A stretch of 64,000 nt of DNA from contig NC_015953.1 in assembly GCF_000177195.2 (NCBI RefSeq), forward strand, positions 744,001 to 808,000, in the 5' to 3' direction. Position numbers and translations under genes: made by a program. Below, one piece after another: positions 16,923-24,727 of the stretch (position 1 is its first letter; each line of letters starts with the position of its first letter). The stretch is from Streptomyces sp. SirexAA-E (GTDB taxonomy: Bacteria > Actinomycetota > Actinomycetes > Streptomycetales > Streptomycetaceae). Under the pieces are notes generated by a model that was not told where the DNA came from, searched no databases, and saw only the letters and a list, made by a program, of their open reading frames with translations.

Positions 16923-18080
16923 GTGGGCCGGCTGACCGGTGGGGACCCGTCTCTGCTGCGGCGGATCAATTCCGCGGTGGTGCTGCATGCCCTGCGAGGG
17001 GCTCATTCGCCGACGCTCACGGACCTCACGCGCATCACCGGGCTCTCCCGCCCCACGGTCGAGGGTGTGGTCGAAGGACTCTTCGAGGCGGGTCTGGTGG
17101 TCGAGGCCGGGCCCGAGGACGGCGCGGCGCGTCGGCAGGGGCGCCCTGCCCGGCGTTTCAGGTTCCGTGCCGAGGCCGGATACCTGCTGGGCGTCGAGAT
17201 CGGCTCGCACCGGGTCTCCGCCTTGTTGTCCGGGCTGGACGGCCGGATCATCGGTGCCGGATCCCGGGAAGTCTCCGAGACGGCATGCGCGGACGACAGA
17301 CTCGACCAGGTCAGAGGGGTGATAGCCGATGTGCTGCGGCGCACCGGTGTCGCCCGCAGCAGTCTGCGCGCGGTCGGCGTCGGCAGCCCCGGGATCGTGG
17401 AGGCGGACGGCACCGTGCGGCTCGGGACGGCGCTCCCGGACTGGACGGGGCTTCCGCTCGGTGAGCGGCTGCGCCGTTCCTTCCGGTGCCCAGTACTGGT
17501 CGAGAACGACGCCAACGCGGCCGCTGTGGCCGAACACTGGAAGGGCGCGGCGACCGAGTCGGACGACATCGTCTTCGTCCTGGCGGGGCTGAGCCCGGGG
17601 GCCGGTTCGCTGATCGGGGGGCGGCTGCACCGAGGGTTCGGCGGTGCGGCCGGCGAGATCGGGGCGCTGCATCTGCTGGGCCGGGACGTCACGCCCGAGC
17701 ACCTGCTCTCCACGACGGACACCCCGCTGGACCCGCTGGACGAGCATGCGGTCGCCGCCGTGTTCGCCGAGGCACGGCACGGTGACGCGGGTGCGCGGGC
17801 CGCCGTCGAGCGCTTCATCCAGCGGTTGGTGCACGACGTCGCGGCCCTCGCGCTGGCGCTCGATCCCGAGCTGGTGGTCGTCGGCGGCTGGGCCGCGGGG
17901 CTCGACGGAGTGCTGGATCCGCTCCGGGACGAGCTGGCTCGCTACTGCCTGCGTCCGCCCCGGGTGGCACTCTCCCTGCTGGGTGAGGCGGCCGTCGCCA
18001 CGGGCGCCCTGCGGCTGGCGCTGGACCACGTCGAGGAGCAGCTCTTCGCGGTGGAGGGAACGGTGACGGCCCGCCGCTGA
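16923..18080 (+). CDS. ROK-family transcriptional regulator without zinc motif
   Basis: A 385-residue protein with an N-terminal winged helix (INSAVVLHALRG, then SRPTVEGVVEGLFEAG; about residues 15-60) and a ROK sugar-kinase-like domain (GSPGIVEADG, VENDANAAA). The start is GTG 16923 with GGGAGGA upstream. The CxCGxxGCxE zinc motif of most ROK proteins is absent: at the equivalent place the sequence is GAAGEIGALHLLG with no Cys. It is convergent with a DasR-like GntR regulator, so both may govern sugar use, but no transport genes are adjacent. Confidence 0.88.
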   Translation: MGRLTGGDPSLLRRINSAVVLHALRGAHSPTLTDLTRITGLSRPTVEGVVEGLFEAGLVVEAGPEDGAARRQGRPARRFRFRAEAGYLLGVEIGSHRVSALLSGLDGRIIGAGSREVSETACADDRLDQVRGVIADVLRRTGVARSSLRAVGVGSPGIVEADGTVRLGTALPDWTGLPLGERLRRSFRCPVLVENDANAAAVAEHWKGAATESDDIVFVLAGLSPGAGSLIGGRLHRGFGGAAGEIGALHLLGRDVTPEHLLSTTDTPLDPLDEHAVAAVFAEARHGDAGARAAVERFIQRLVHDVAALALALDPELVVVGGWAAGLDGVLDPLRDELARYCLRPPRVALSLLGEAAVATGALRLALDHVEEQLFAVEGTVTARR

Positions 18081-18144
18081 CTGCGAACGACGGGCCGTAC
18101 GGGGCGTGGAGCGGGTGTTGCGCGGGGCCCGCGGTGCCCTCGCG

Positions 18145-18921
18145 TCAGGATGCCTGGCGCGTCTCCACCTGTTCGTCGTGGCTGATCTCCAGGGCCCCGG
18201 AGTCGCCGAAGGTGAGACGGCAGGTGTCCGCGCGGTAGGTCGCCACGGACACGGCCACGGTGCCGGGGGCGGCGAAGTAGCGTGTCGTGACCACGAGGAC
18301 CGGCGCACCCGGGAGGCGGTCCAGTTCCTTGGCGTCGTCCGCGCGGGCCGAGCCGAGCTCCACGGAGCGGTCCTGGCCGTCGAGCCCCCGCCGGTGGAGC
18401 TCACGCAGGACGCTGCGGGCCCGGGCCGGGCCCGAAGGCACGTCGATCGCGGAGAGTTCGGGCACGGACGACGTCGGGACGTACAGGAGTTCCGCCGCGA
18501 CGGCCTGCCCGTGGGTGAGACGGATGCGGCGCACCACGTGCACCGGAGCGTCGGCAACGATGTCAAGGAGGGCGGCCACGGACGCCGGTGCGGTCGCGGT
18601 GGTGCACTCGACGGGCTGCCAGGCCTCGTCCGTGTCGCCACCGTCCGCCCAGTCGTGCTGTACGGCCGCGACGGCGACCCCGACCCGCGGAGGTGCGACG
18701 GTCGTGCCCACGCCACGGCGCCGCTGAAGACGGCCTTCCAGCTCCAGCTGCTCCAGGGCCTGCCGCAGCGTGGCCCTGGCGACGCCGAAACGCGCCGCCA
18801 GATCGCGCTCGTTGGGCAGGATCTCGCCCACCGCGAAGTCCGAGTCGAGCGCCTCACTGAGCACGGTCTTGAGATGCCAGTACTTCGGCTCCTGTACCGA
18901 TTCCAGCTGCGTGGTCCCCAC
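18145..18921 (-). CDS. GntR/HutC-family regulator (DasR-like, UTRA domain)
   Basis: A 258-residue regulator: winged helix (EPKYWHLKTVLSEAL, LPNERDLAARFGVARATLRQALEQLELEG, GVGTTVAPP) and a C-terminal UTRA effector domain of the type that binds phosphosugars in DasR/NagR. GTG 18921 is preferred over GTG 18939 because GGAGG lies 5 bases before it. The promoter on the minus strand is TTGACC-N17-TAAGGT, overlapped by a dre-like palindrome, so the gene is probably autoregulated. It converges with the ROK regulator 65 bp away. Confidence 0.9.
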   Translation of the reverse strand: MGTTQLESVQEPKYWHLKTVLSEALDSDFAVGEILPNERDLAARFGVARATLRQALEQLELEGRLQRRRGVGTTVAPPRVGVAVAAVQHDWADGGDTDEAWQPVECTTATAPASVAALLDIVADAPVHVVRRIRLTHGQAVAAELLYVPTSSVPELSAIDVPSGPARARSVLRELHRRGLDGQDRSVELGSARADDAKELDRLPGAPVLVVTTRYFAAPGTVAVSVATYRADTCRLTFGDSGALEISHDEQVETRQAS

Positions 18922-18992
18922 CCTGTCCTCCGCAATCACCCGGCGTCTTTTCCGCGACGTTATTTATTAAAGGTTCCTGTCTTAACGTGTCG

Positions 18993-19021
18993 ACCTTAGG
19001 GGTGCCCACCACCTTGGTCAA
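18993..19021 (-). promoter_or_regulatory. Promoter of the GntR gene
   Basis: On the minus strand TTGACC (plus coordinates 19016-19021) and TAAGGT (18993-18998) are separated by exactly 17 bp, a good HrdB-type promoter. It would give an untranslated leader of about 65 bases before the GTG at 18921. Confidence 0.6.
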
Positions 19022-19027
19022 GACCAA
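19014..19027. promoter_or_regulatory. dre-like operator TTGGTCAAGACCAA
   Basis: A perfect 14-bp palindrome whose core TGGTCAAGACCA differs by one base from the core TGGTCTAGACCA of the DasR responsive element. It covers the -35 hexamer of the GntR promoter, so binding would block RNA polymerase. Either the adjacent GntR protein or DasR itself could bind. Confidence 0.6.
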
Positions 19028-19114
19028 TCCTCGCGCGGTCACGGAGCGAAACGGCCTCTTGCCGCAGAGCGTTCACAGGACGTTCGCGGTGCCGTGGTCC
19101 TGCGCAGCACAAAG

Positions 19115-19131
19115 CCCCACGTCCGGTGGGG
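19115..19131 (-). terminator. Possible terminator downstream of the sigma factor gene
   Basis: CCCCAC and GTGGGG arms with a 5-base loop lie about 100 bp beyond the sigma gene stop. On the minus strand the stem is followed by GCTTTGTG, a weak T-rich tail. A 14-bp palindrome, CCGAGCGCGCTCGG at 19186-19199, lies nearer the stop. Confidence 0.35.
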
Positions 19132-19229
19132 TCCTGGGCGTGGGGCCGCCGATGGAGGGCCACAAATGAGCGCAGGGCCGGCGATCCGAGCGCGCTCGGC
19201 TTCGACCGCGTCGGGCCGCCCCGCCGACC

Positions 19230-20120
19230 TCAGGCGAACGTCAGCCCGGCGAGCTTGTCGGGGTTGCGGATGATGTAGGCGCCCTGGATGACCCCGCCCA
19301 CGGCCTCCACCTGGAAGACGGTGTCCGCCTTCCCGTCGAGAGTGAGCACCAGCGCGGGGCCGCCGTTGAGTTCGACGATCCGGGCCTCCAGGTTCGTGGT
19401 GCCCGGGTCGTGCGCCACGGCGAACAGGAAGCGCCCCACCTTGTCCGCGGTCTCGATGACGCGTCGCGGCGCCTTGGCCTTGCCGCCGCTGTCGCTGACG
19501 AGGCGGACATCGGGGGCCAGCAACGCGAGCAGCTCTTCGAGGTCGCCGCCGCCGGCCGCGGCGAGGAAGCGCTCGGTGAGGTCGCGGCGTACGGCGGGGT
19601 CCACGTCGTACCTCGGCTTGCGCTCCTCCACGTGCCGCCTGGCACGGCCGGCCAGCTGCCGTACCGCCGCCTCGGACCGGTCGAGCGTCGTGGCGATCTC
19701 CGCGTACGGGAAACCGAAGGCCTCACGCAGGACGAAGACGGCCCGTTCCAGTGGCGAGAGGGACTCCAGGACGACCAGTACGGCGAAGGACACCGAATCC
19801 GCGAGCACGGCGCGTTCCGCGGTGTCCGGGGCGGACGGCCCGTAGGCGGTGACGACCGGCTCGGGCAGCCAGGGGCCGACGTACGCCTCGCGTCGGGACT
19901 GCACGTGCCGCAGCCGGTCGATGGCCAGCCGGGTGGTGACCCGTACGAGGAAGGCCCGCGGCTCCCGTACGTCCTCACGATCCGCGGCAGAAGACCAGCG
20001 CAGCCACGCCTCCTGCACCACGTCCTCGGCGTCGGCGACGCGGCCGAGCATGCGGTAGGCGACCCCGGTGAGGACGGCCCGGTTTTCTTCGAACAGATCG
20101 GTCAGGGTGTCGGCGGTCAC
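19230..20120 (-). CDS. sigJ: ECF41-type RNA polymerase sigma factor (SigJ family)
   Basis: A 296-residue extracytoplasmic-function sigma factor: region 2 (LTGVAYRMLGRVADAEDVVQEAWLRW), region 4 (LSPLERAVFVLREAFGFPYAEIA) and a SnoaL-like C-terminal domain that in ECF41 proteins acts as a built-in anti-sigma/activator. The conserved ECF41 motif appears as DSGGKAKAPRR. GTG 20120 is the start; the longer frame adds an Arg/Pro-rich stretch. ECF41 genes usually sit beside a carboxymuconolactone-decarboxylase/peroxidase-like target gene, and none is present here. Confidence 0.92.
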   Translation of the reverse strand: MTADTLTDLFEENRAVLTGVAYRMLGRVADAEDVVQEAWLRWSSAADREDVREPRAFLVRVTTRLAIDRLRHVQSRREAYVGPWLPEPVVTAYGPSAPDTAERAVLADSVSFAVLVVLESLSPLERAVFVLREAFGFPYAEIATTLDRSEAAVRQLAGRARRHVEERKPRYDVDPAVRRDLTERFLAAAGGGDLEELLALLAPDVRLVSDSGGKAKAPRRVIETADKVGRFLFAVAHDPGTTNLEARIVELNGGPALVLTLDGKADTVFQVEAVGGVIQGAYIIRNPDKLAGLTFA

Positions 20121-20260
20121 GGCCCCATCCCAGCCCACAGGCCGGACGGTGTCCAGCGGGAATCGCCGGGGTCGGCCGGGTCCCCGAACTCGGGGCCGGC
20201 CGACGGCGGTCGTGGGTCCGCGAGCCGACGCCACGCTCACTTCCGACGGGTCCGGTCACC

Positions 20261-21310
20261 TCACACCGCCCGGCGGCGGCCGTGCCCGGCCCGGCCTCCG
20301 TTCAGCCGGCGCCGCCACGCGTGAGACGGTCGTGCCGCGTGGCTCCGCCGCTGCCCGGCGGAAGGGGGCGTGGCATGGCCTCCACCGGCGCCACCGGTCA
20401 CCGTCGCGTTTCCCCCCGCTCCCCGGCGGCGCGCCAGCACCCCCGAGCCGAGAGCCACACCCGCGCCCACGAGAAGGCTGCCGGCGCCCTGTCCGACTCC
20501 GTACGTCCCGGCCCCTGCGAGCGGCGCGGTGAGCGCTGCCGACACGGGGATCAGACCGGAGAAGAGGGTGGCGCGTTCGGCACCGATCTGCCGCATCCCG
20601 CTGTACCAGCAGACGAAGCCGATCACCGTGACCACGGCCGCCTGCCACAGAAGGGCCAGGGCCTCGTGCCCGGTGGGGAGCCGCAGGAATCGCTGCCCGT
20701 CGAGCAGTACCCCGAGAAGCACCGATTCCACGGCCGCCACGGCGCAGACCGCCGCCGACAGAAGTTTCGGGCCGAGCGGGCGCAGGACCGGCACGGCGAG
20801 CACCGCGAAGCCGACCTCACCGGCGAGCGCGCCCACCGAGAACAGAATGCCGCCCAGGTCCGTGCGGCCCCAGCCCTGCACGGTGAACGCGCCGGCGGCG
20901 ACGAGACCGGCGGCGTACAGCACGGTCCGTGAGGGGCGGCGTCCTTCCAGCGTGGGGACGAGGACGCCCACGACGACGGGCGCGCAGCCGACGAAGACCC
21001 CCGGGACCGCTGGTTCGGCGGAACGTTCCGCAGCCAGCACGGCCAGGTTGAACCCGACCATGCCGATGGCCGCGAGCGCGGCGAGGCGGATCCGTTGAGG
21101 CCACGTGAGCGTGCGCAGACGGGCCCGGGGGCTCGATCCGTGACGGGAACGCAGCAGAGGCAGGAGCAGGAGCGCCGCGAGGCCGTAGCGCAGCGCCTGT
21201 CCGCCCGCGTACGGGTAGTCGCCGAGGACGCTGTTCGCGGTGAAGGAGGCACCGACCAGGGTGCAGGCGAAGGCCGCGAGAAGGGCCCCGCGGAGCGGTG
21301 TGGCGTTCAT
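20261..21310 (-). CDS. EamA/DMT-superfamily exporter
   Basis: A 349-residue protein with ten hydrophobic helices in two EamA repeats (GASFTANSVLGDYPYAGGQALRYG in the first, VIGFVCWYSGMRQIGAERA in the second). ATG 21310 is the start, since the upstream extension is Arg/Pro-rich and covers the divergent gene. The C-terminal ~40 residues after the last helix are low-complexity. It is divergent from a MocR regulator with only 47 bp between starts; such pairs often control export of amino acids or similar metabolites. Confidence 0.88.
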   Translation of the reverse strand: MNATPLRGALLAAFACTLVGASFTANSVLGDYPYAGGQALRYGLAALLLLPLLRSRHGSSPRARLRTLTWPQRIRLAALAAIGMVGFNLAVLAAERSAEPAVPGVFVGCAPVVVGVLVPTLEGRRPSRTVLYAAGLVAAGAFTVQGWGRTDLGGILFSVGALAGEVGFAVLAVPVLRPLGPKLLSAAVCAVAAVESVLLGVLLDGQRFLRLPTGHEALALLWQAAVVTVIGFVCWYSGMRQIGAERATLFSGLIPVSAALTAPLAGAGTYGVGQGAGSLLVGAGVALGSGVLARRRGAGGNATVTGGAGGGHATPPSAGQRRSHAARPSHAWRRRLNGGRAGHGRRRAV

Positions 21311-21357
21311 GGGGGCGACGCTAGGTTCAGGGACGGTCCCGTTTAAGGTCCACTTCC

Positions 21358-22833
21358 ATGACGTCTTCGGGGACCAATCCGGGTGCGGGGCCGGACGCGG
21401 CCGAGACGGGTGGAGGCGCGCACCCGGCCTGGGAGTTGCTGCTGCCCGCCGTTCTCGCGCCGGCGCGTCAGCGGGGGCGCGTGTTGCAGTCGGCGCTCCG
21501 TCAGGCCGTGCGTGCGGGCCGGCTGCTCCCGGGCACCCGCCTCCCGGCCAGCCGTGAGCTCGCGGCCGATCTGGGTGTGTCACGCGGCCTGGTGACCGAG
21601 TGCTACGAGCAGTTGACGGCGGAGGGCTATCTGCGCAGCGGGCGGGGCGCGGGCACCTGGGTCAGCGACGCGGTTCGGCCTTCTGCCCTGGGCCCGGCAC
21701 GGGACTTGGCACCGCGTGCGCCCGATGTCCGGGTGGACTTCCGGCCCGGGACCCCGGATCTGTCCCTGTTCCCACGAGCCGCCTGGGCGGCGACCCAGCG
21801 GGCGGTGCTGGCCCGGTTGCCGCACCGGTCCCTCGGCTACCCGGATCCGCGCGGGCTGCCGGAACTGCGGGAGGCGCTGTCCGCCCTGCTGACCCGGCGA
21901 CGCGGTGTGGTGGCCGATCCCGAGCGCGTGGTGGTGTGTTCGGGGGTGGCCCAGGCGACGACCCTGTTCGGTTTCGTGCTGCGCGGGCGCGGCGCGGAGG
22001 CGGTCGGTGTCGAGGACCCCGGCAGTCCGGAGCACACGGCTCTGTTCGCCTCGACGGGACTGCGCGTGACACCCCTGCCTCTCGACGACGAGGGGCTCGC
22101 ACCGGAACCGCTGGCGCGCTCCGGCGTACGCGCCCTGGTGACGACGCCGGCCCACCAGTTCCCCACCGGCGTCGCCTACTCCGCCGAGCGGCGCGGCCGG
22201 CTGCTCGACTGGGCCCGGGAGTCCTCCGGCGTGATCATGGAGGACGACTACGACGGCGACTTCCGCTACGACCGGGCTCCGGTGGGGGCGTTGCAGGGGC
22301 TGGACCCCGAACACGTGCTGTACACGGGTTCGGTGAGCAAGTCGCTCGCTCCGGGGCTGCGGCTGGGCTGGCTGATCGCGCCCGCCGCGATGACCGAGGA
22401 GATCGTGGCCCGCAAGCGGACCATGGACCTCGGCAACCCCGCCGTCGACCAGGCGGTGCTCGCCGACTTCGTACGGCGGGGCGAGTACGACCGCCAGTTG
22501 CGCCGCTGCCAGCGGGCGTACCGGGAGCGCCGGGACGCCCTGACGGCGGCCCTGGACGCGTACTTCCCCGGCACCGAGGTCACCGGCATCGCCGCCGGGC
22601 TGCACATCATCGCGCGTCTGCCGGACCGGTTCGGCCCCCAGCCGGCCTTTCTCCGCCGGGCGGACGCGGCGGGTATCGCGTTGCGGCCGCTCAGCGACTG
22701 CGGGACGCCGCGTGGGGCCGGGGACGGCACCGTCCGTCTGGTCCTCGGCTACGCGCATCTGAACCCGGCGGACATCACGCGCGGTGTGCGGCTGCTCGCC
22801 GCCGCGGCGCGCCGGTCCTCCTGGCAAGAATGA
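21358..22833 (+). CDS. MocR-type (PdxR/GabR-like) transcriptional regulator
   Basis: A 491-residue fusion of a GntR winged helix (LQSALRQAVRAGRLLPGTRLPASRELAADLGVSRGLVTECYEQL, about 45-95) with a fold-type I aminotransferase domain (about 130-485). The PLP lysine is in YTGSVSKSLAPGLRLGW and the substrate block is EDDYDGDFRYDR. MocR proteins use PLP and an amine to sense metabolites. The short intergenic gap to the divergent EamA exporter makes that gene the likely target. Confidence 0.92.
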   Translation: MTSSGTNPGAGPDAAETGGGAHPAWELLLPAVLAPARQRGRVLQSALRQAVRAGRLLPGTRLPASRELAADLGVSRGLVTECYEQLTAEGYLRSGRGAGTWVSDAVRPSALGPARDLAPRAPDVRVDFRPGTPDLSLFPRAAWAATQRAVLARLPHRSLGYPDPRGLPELREALSALLTRRRGVVADPERVVVCSGVAQATTLFGFVLRGRGAEAVGVEDPGSPEHTALFASTGLRVTPLPLDDEGLAPEPLARSGVRALVTTPAHQFPTGVAYSAERRGRLLDWARESSGVIMEDDYDGDFRYDRAPVGALQGLDPEHVLYTGSVSKSLAPGLRLGWLIAPAAMTEEIVARKRTMDLGNPAVDQAVLADFVRRGEYDRQLRRCQRAYRERRDALTAALDAYFPGTEVTGIAAGLHIIARLPDRFGPQPAFLRRADAAGIALRPLSDCGTPRGAGDGTVRLVLGYAHLNPADITRGVRLLAAAARRSSWQE

Positions 22834-23008
22834 TCAACGTCCGGGCGCGGGGGCCGAGTCCGGCGCCCGTTCGCCGCGGGGCGCGCTGTTCATCCGGCGT
22901 TGGGGTAGCGGTCGCTCCCGGCGACTAGGCATGGGGCGGAGATCAGCCACGTACGTCCCGCGGTTCGGAGAGTCCCGGTCCGCCTCGTCCCGCCCTGGAG
23001 GGCCTTCG

Positions 23009-24589
23009 ATGTCGTACCGTCCCCGTGTCCCGGCTCCGGGCCGCCGCACCGTGCTGCGTGGCACGCTGCTCGCCTCGGCCGCCGCGGCCGTGCCCACCGC
23101 CCTCACCGCCGCGCCCGCCCTGGCCCTTTCCGGGCGGCCGAACGCGTCGTGGGGTGTGCAGGTCGGTGATGTGACGGCTTCGTCGGCGCTGGTGTGGGTA
23201 CGCTCCGACCGGCCGGCGCGGATGCTCGTGGAGACCTCGGCGACGGAGTCGTTCCGCCGTGCGCGGACGTGGCGCGGCCCGCTGCTCGGCACCGGGACCG
23301 ACTTCGCCGGGACCGTGCCGCTGTTCGGGCTTCCGGCCGGTACACAGGTCCACTACCGCGTGACGCTCGCCGACCCGTTCGACCCGCGCCGGACGGGCGC
23401 GCCCGTGTACGGCACCTTCCGTACCGCTCCGGCCCACCGCCGTGACGACGTGCGCTTCCTCTGGTCGGGGGACATCGCGGGCCAGGGCTGGGGCATCAAC
23501 CCGGACATCGGCGGCTATCGCGTGTACGAGGAGATGCGCCGCCTGGACCCGGACTTCTTCCTGTGCAGCGGTGACACCGTCTACGCGGACGGGGTGCTGG
23601 AGCCGAGCGTCACCCTGCCCGACGGCCGGACCTGGCGGAACGTCACGACGCCCGAGAAGTCGAAGGTGGCGGAGAGCCTCGACGAGTACCGGGGGAACTT
23701 CCGCTACAACCTGCTGGACACCAACGCCCGCGCGTTCAACGCGCAGGTGCCGTCGATCGTGCAGTGGGACGACCACGAGGTGCGCAACAACTGGTACCCG
23801 GGGCAGATCCTGGACGACGACCGGTACACGGAGAAGAACGTGGACGTCCTGGCGGCACGTTCCGTGCGGGCGTTCCGGGAGTACTTCCCGGTCTCCACGC
23901 TGCACGGCGCCGGCCGGGAGGGGCGCGTGCACCGCGTCGTCCGGCACGGCCCCCTGCTGGACCTGTTCGTCCTGGACATGCGCTCCTTCCGCAACGCCAA
24001 CTCCCCCGGCCGGCAGCCCGACGACACCACGGGCATCCTGGGTGCGGAGCAGCTGAGCTGGCTCAAGCGAGAGCTGTCCAGGTCGCGGGCGGTGTGGAAG
24101 GTGATCGCCGCGGACATGCCGCTGGGCCTGGTCGTCCCGGACGGTGAGACCGACTTCGAGGCCGTGGCACAGGGCGATCCGGGCGCGCCGCTGGGCCGGG
24201 AGCTCCAGATCGCCGAACTGCTGCGCCACATCAAGCACCGGCGGATCACCGGGACGGTCTGGCTGACGGCCGACGTGCACTACACCTCGGCGCAGCACTA
24301 CCTCCCCGAGCAGGCGGCCTTCAAGGACTTCGCCCCGTTCTGGGAGTTCGTCTCGGGGCCGCTGGCTGCGGGCCAGTTCCCCGCCAACGCCCTCGACGGC
24401 ACCTTCGGCCCCGACCAGGTCTTCGTGCGGGCACCGGAGCGGCCGAACGTGTCGCCGATGGAGTCGCCGCAGCTGTTCGGCCAGGTCGACATCGACGGGG
24501 AGAGCGGCGAGTTGGCGGTGAGTCTACGGGCGCAGGGCGGATCGGTCCTGTTCCGCAAGGTACTTCAGCCAGGGCGCGTCGGGCAGTAG
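23009..24589 (+). CDS. phoD: PhoD-family alkaline phosphatase, Tat-exported
   Basis: A 526-residue secreted metallophosphodiesterase/phosphatase. The start at 23009 gives a clear twin-arginine signal (GRRTVLRGTLLASAA, cleavage near ALA about residue 35) and a GGAG site upstream; the longer frame overlaps the MocR gene. Metal-ligand blocks are WSGDIAGQG, FFLCSGDTVYADG, QWDDHEVRNNW and LTADVHYTSAQHY. It should release phosphate from phosphoesters outside the cell. No PHO box was identified, though the 175-bp upstream gap leaves room. Confidence 0.93.
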   Translation: MSYRPRVPAPGRRTVLRGTLLASAAAAVPTALTAAPALALSGRPNASWGVQVGDVTASSALVWVRSDRPARMLVETSATESFRRARTWRGPLLGTGTDFAGTVPLFGLPAGTQVHYRVTLADPFDPRRTGAPVYGTFRTAPAHRRDDVRFLWSGDIAGQGWGINPDIGGYRVYEEMRRLDPDFFLCSGDTVYADGVLEPSVTLPDGRTWRNVTTPEKSKVAESLDEYRGNFRYNLLDTNARAFNAQVPSIVQWDDHEVRNNWYPGQILDDDRYTEKNVDVLAARSVRAFREYFPVSTLHGAGREGRVHRVVRHGPLLDLFVLDMRSFRNANSPGRQPDDTTGILGAEQLSWLKRELSRSRAVWKVIAADMPLGLVVPDGETDFEAVAQGDPGAPLGRELQIAELLRHIKHRRITGTVWLTADVHYTSAQHYLPEQAAFKDFAPFWEFVSGPLAAGQFPANALDGTFGPDQVFVRAPERPNVSPMESPQLFGQVDIDGESGELAVSLRAQGGSVLFRKVLQPGRVGQ

Positions 24590-24605
24590 ATCACACCGCG
24601 CGGAG

Positions 24606-24630
24606 CGGCCCCGGCGTTCGTCCGGGGCCG
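24606..24630 (+). terminator. Terminator hairpin after phoD
   Basis: CGGCCCCGG (24606-24614) and CCGGGGCCG (24622-24630) are perfect 9-bp arms with a 7-base loop, 17 bp after the phoD stop. No U-tract, as is common in Streptomyces. Confidence 0.55.
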
Positions 24631-24697
24631 TTGACAGCCCAGCAGGGCGTCAGTCAGTGGTAGAGCCACAACCACCGGGACCTGAGTACCAGCATCA

Positions 24698-24720
24698 ATG
24701 TCAGTGGTGGGTCCTACGGT
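24698..24720 (+). promoter_or_regulatory. PafBC-type (RecA-independent) DNA-damage promoter of the SWIM/DUF6493 operon
   Basis: ATGTCAGTG (24698-24706), 8 bases, then TACGGT (24715-24720). This fits the mycobacterial RecA-NDp consensus TTGTCRGTG-N8-TAnnnT with only the first base different and the spacing exact. The -10 box ends 7 bases before the ATG at 24728, so the mRNA should be leaderless. A second GTCAGTGGT copy lies 47 bp upstream (24653-24661) without a matching -10, and TTGACA occurs at 24631-24636. Confidence 0.6.
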
Positions 24721-24727
24721 TTTTCCC

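Noticed and set aside
18987..19169. A 60-codon plus-strand ORF next to the GntR promoter
   Set aside because: No ribosome site or similarity, and it covers the operator and promoter.
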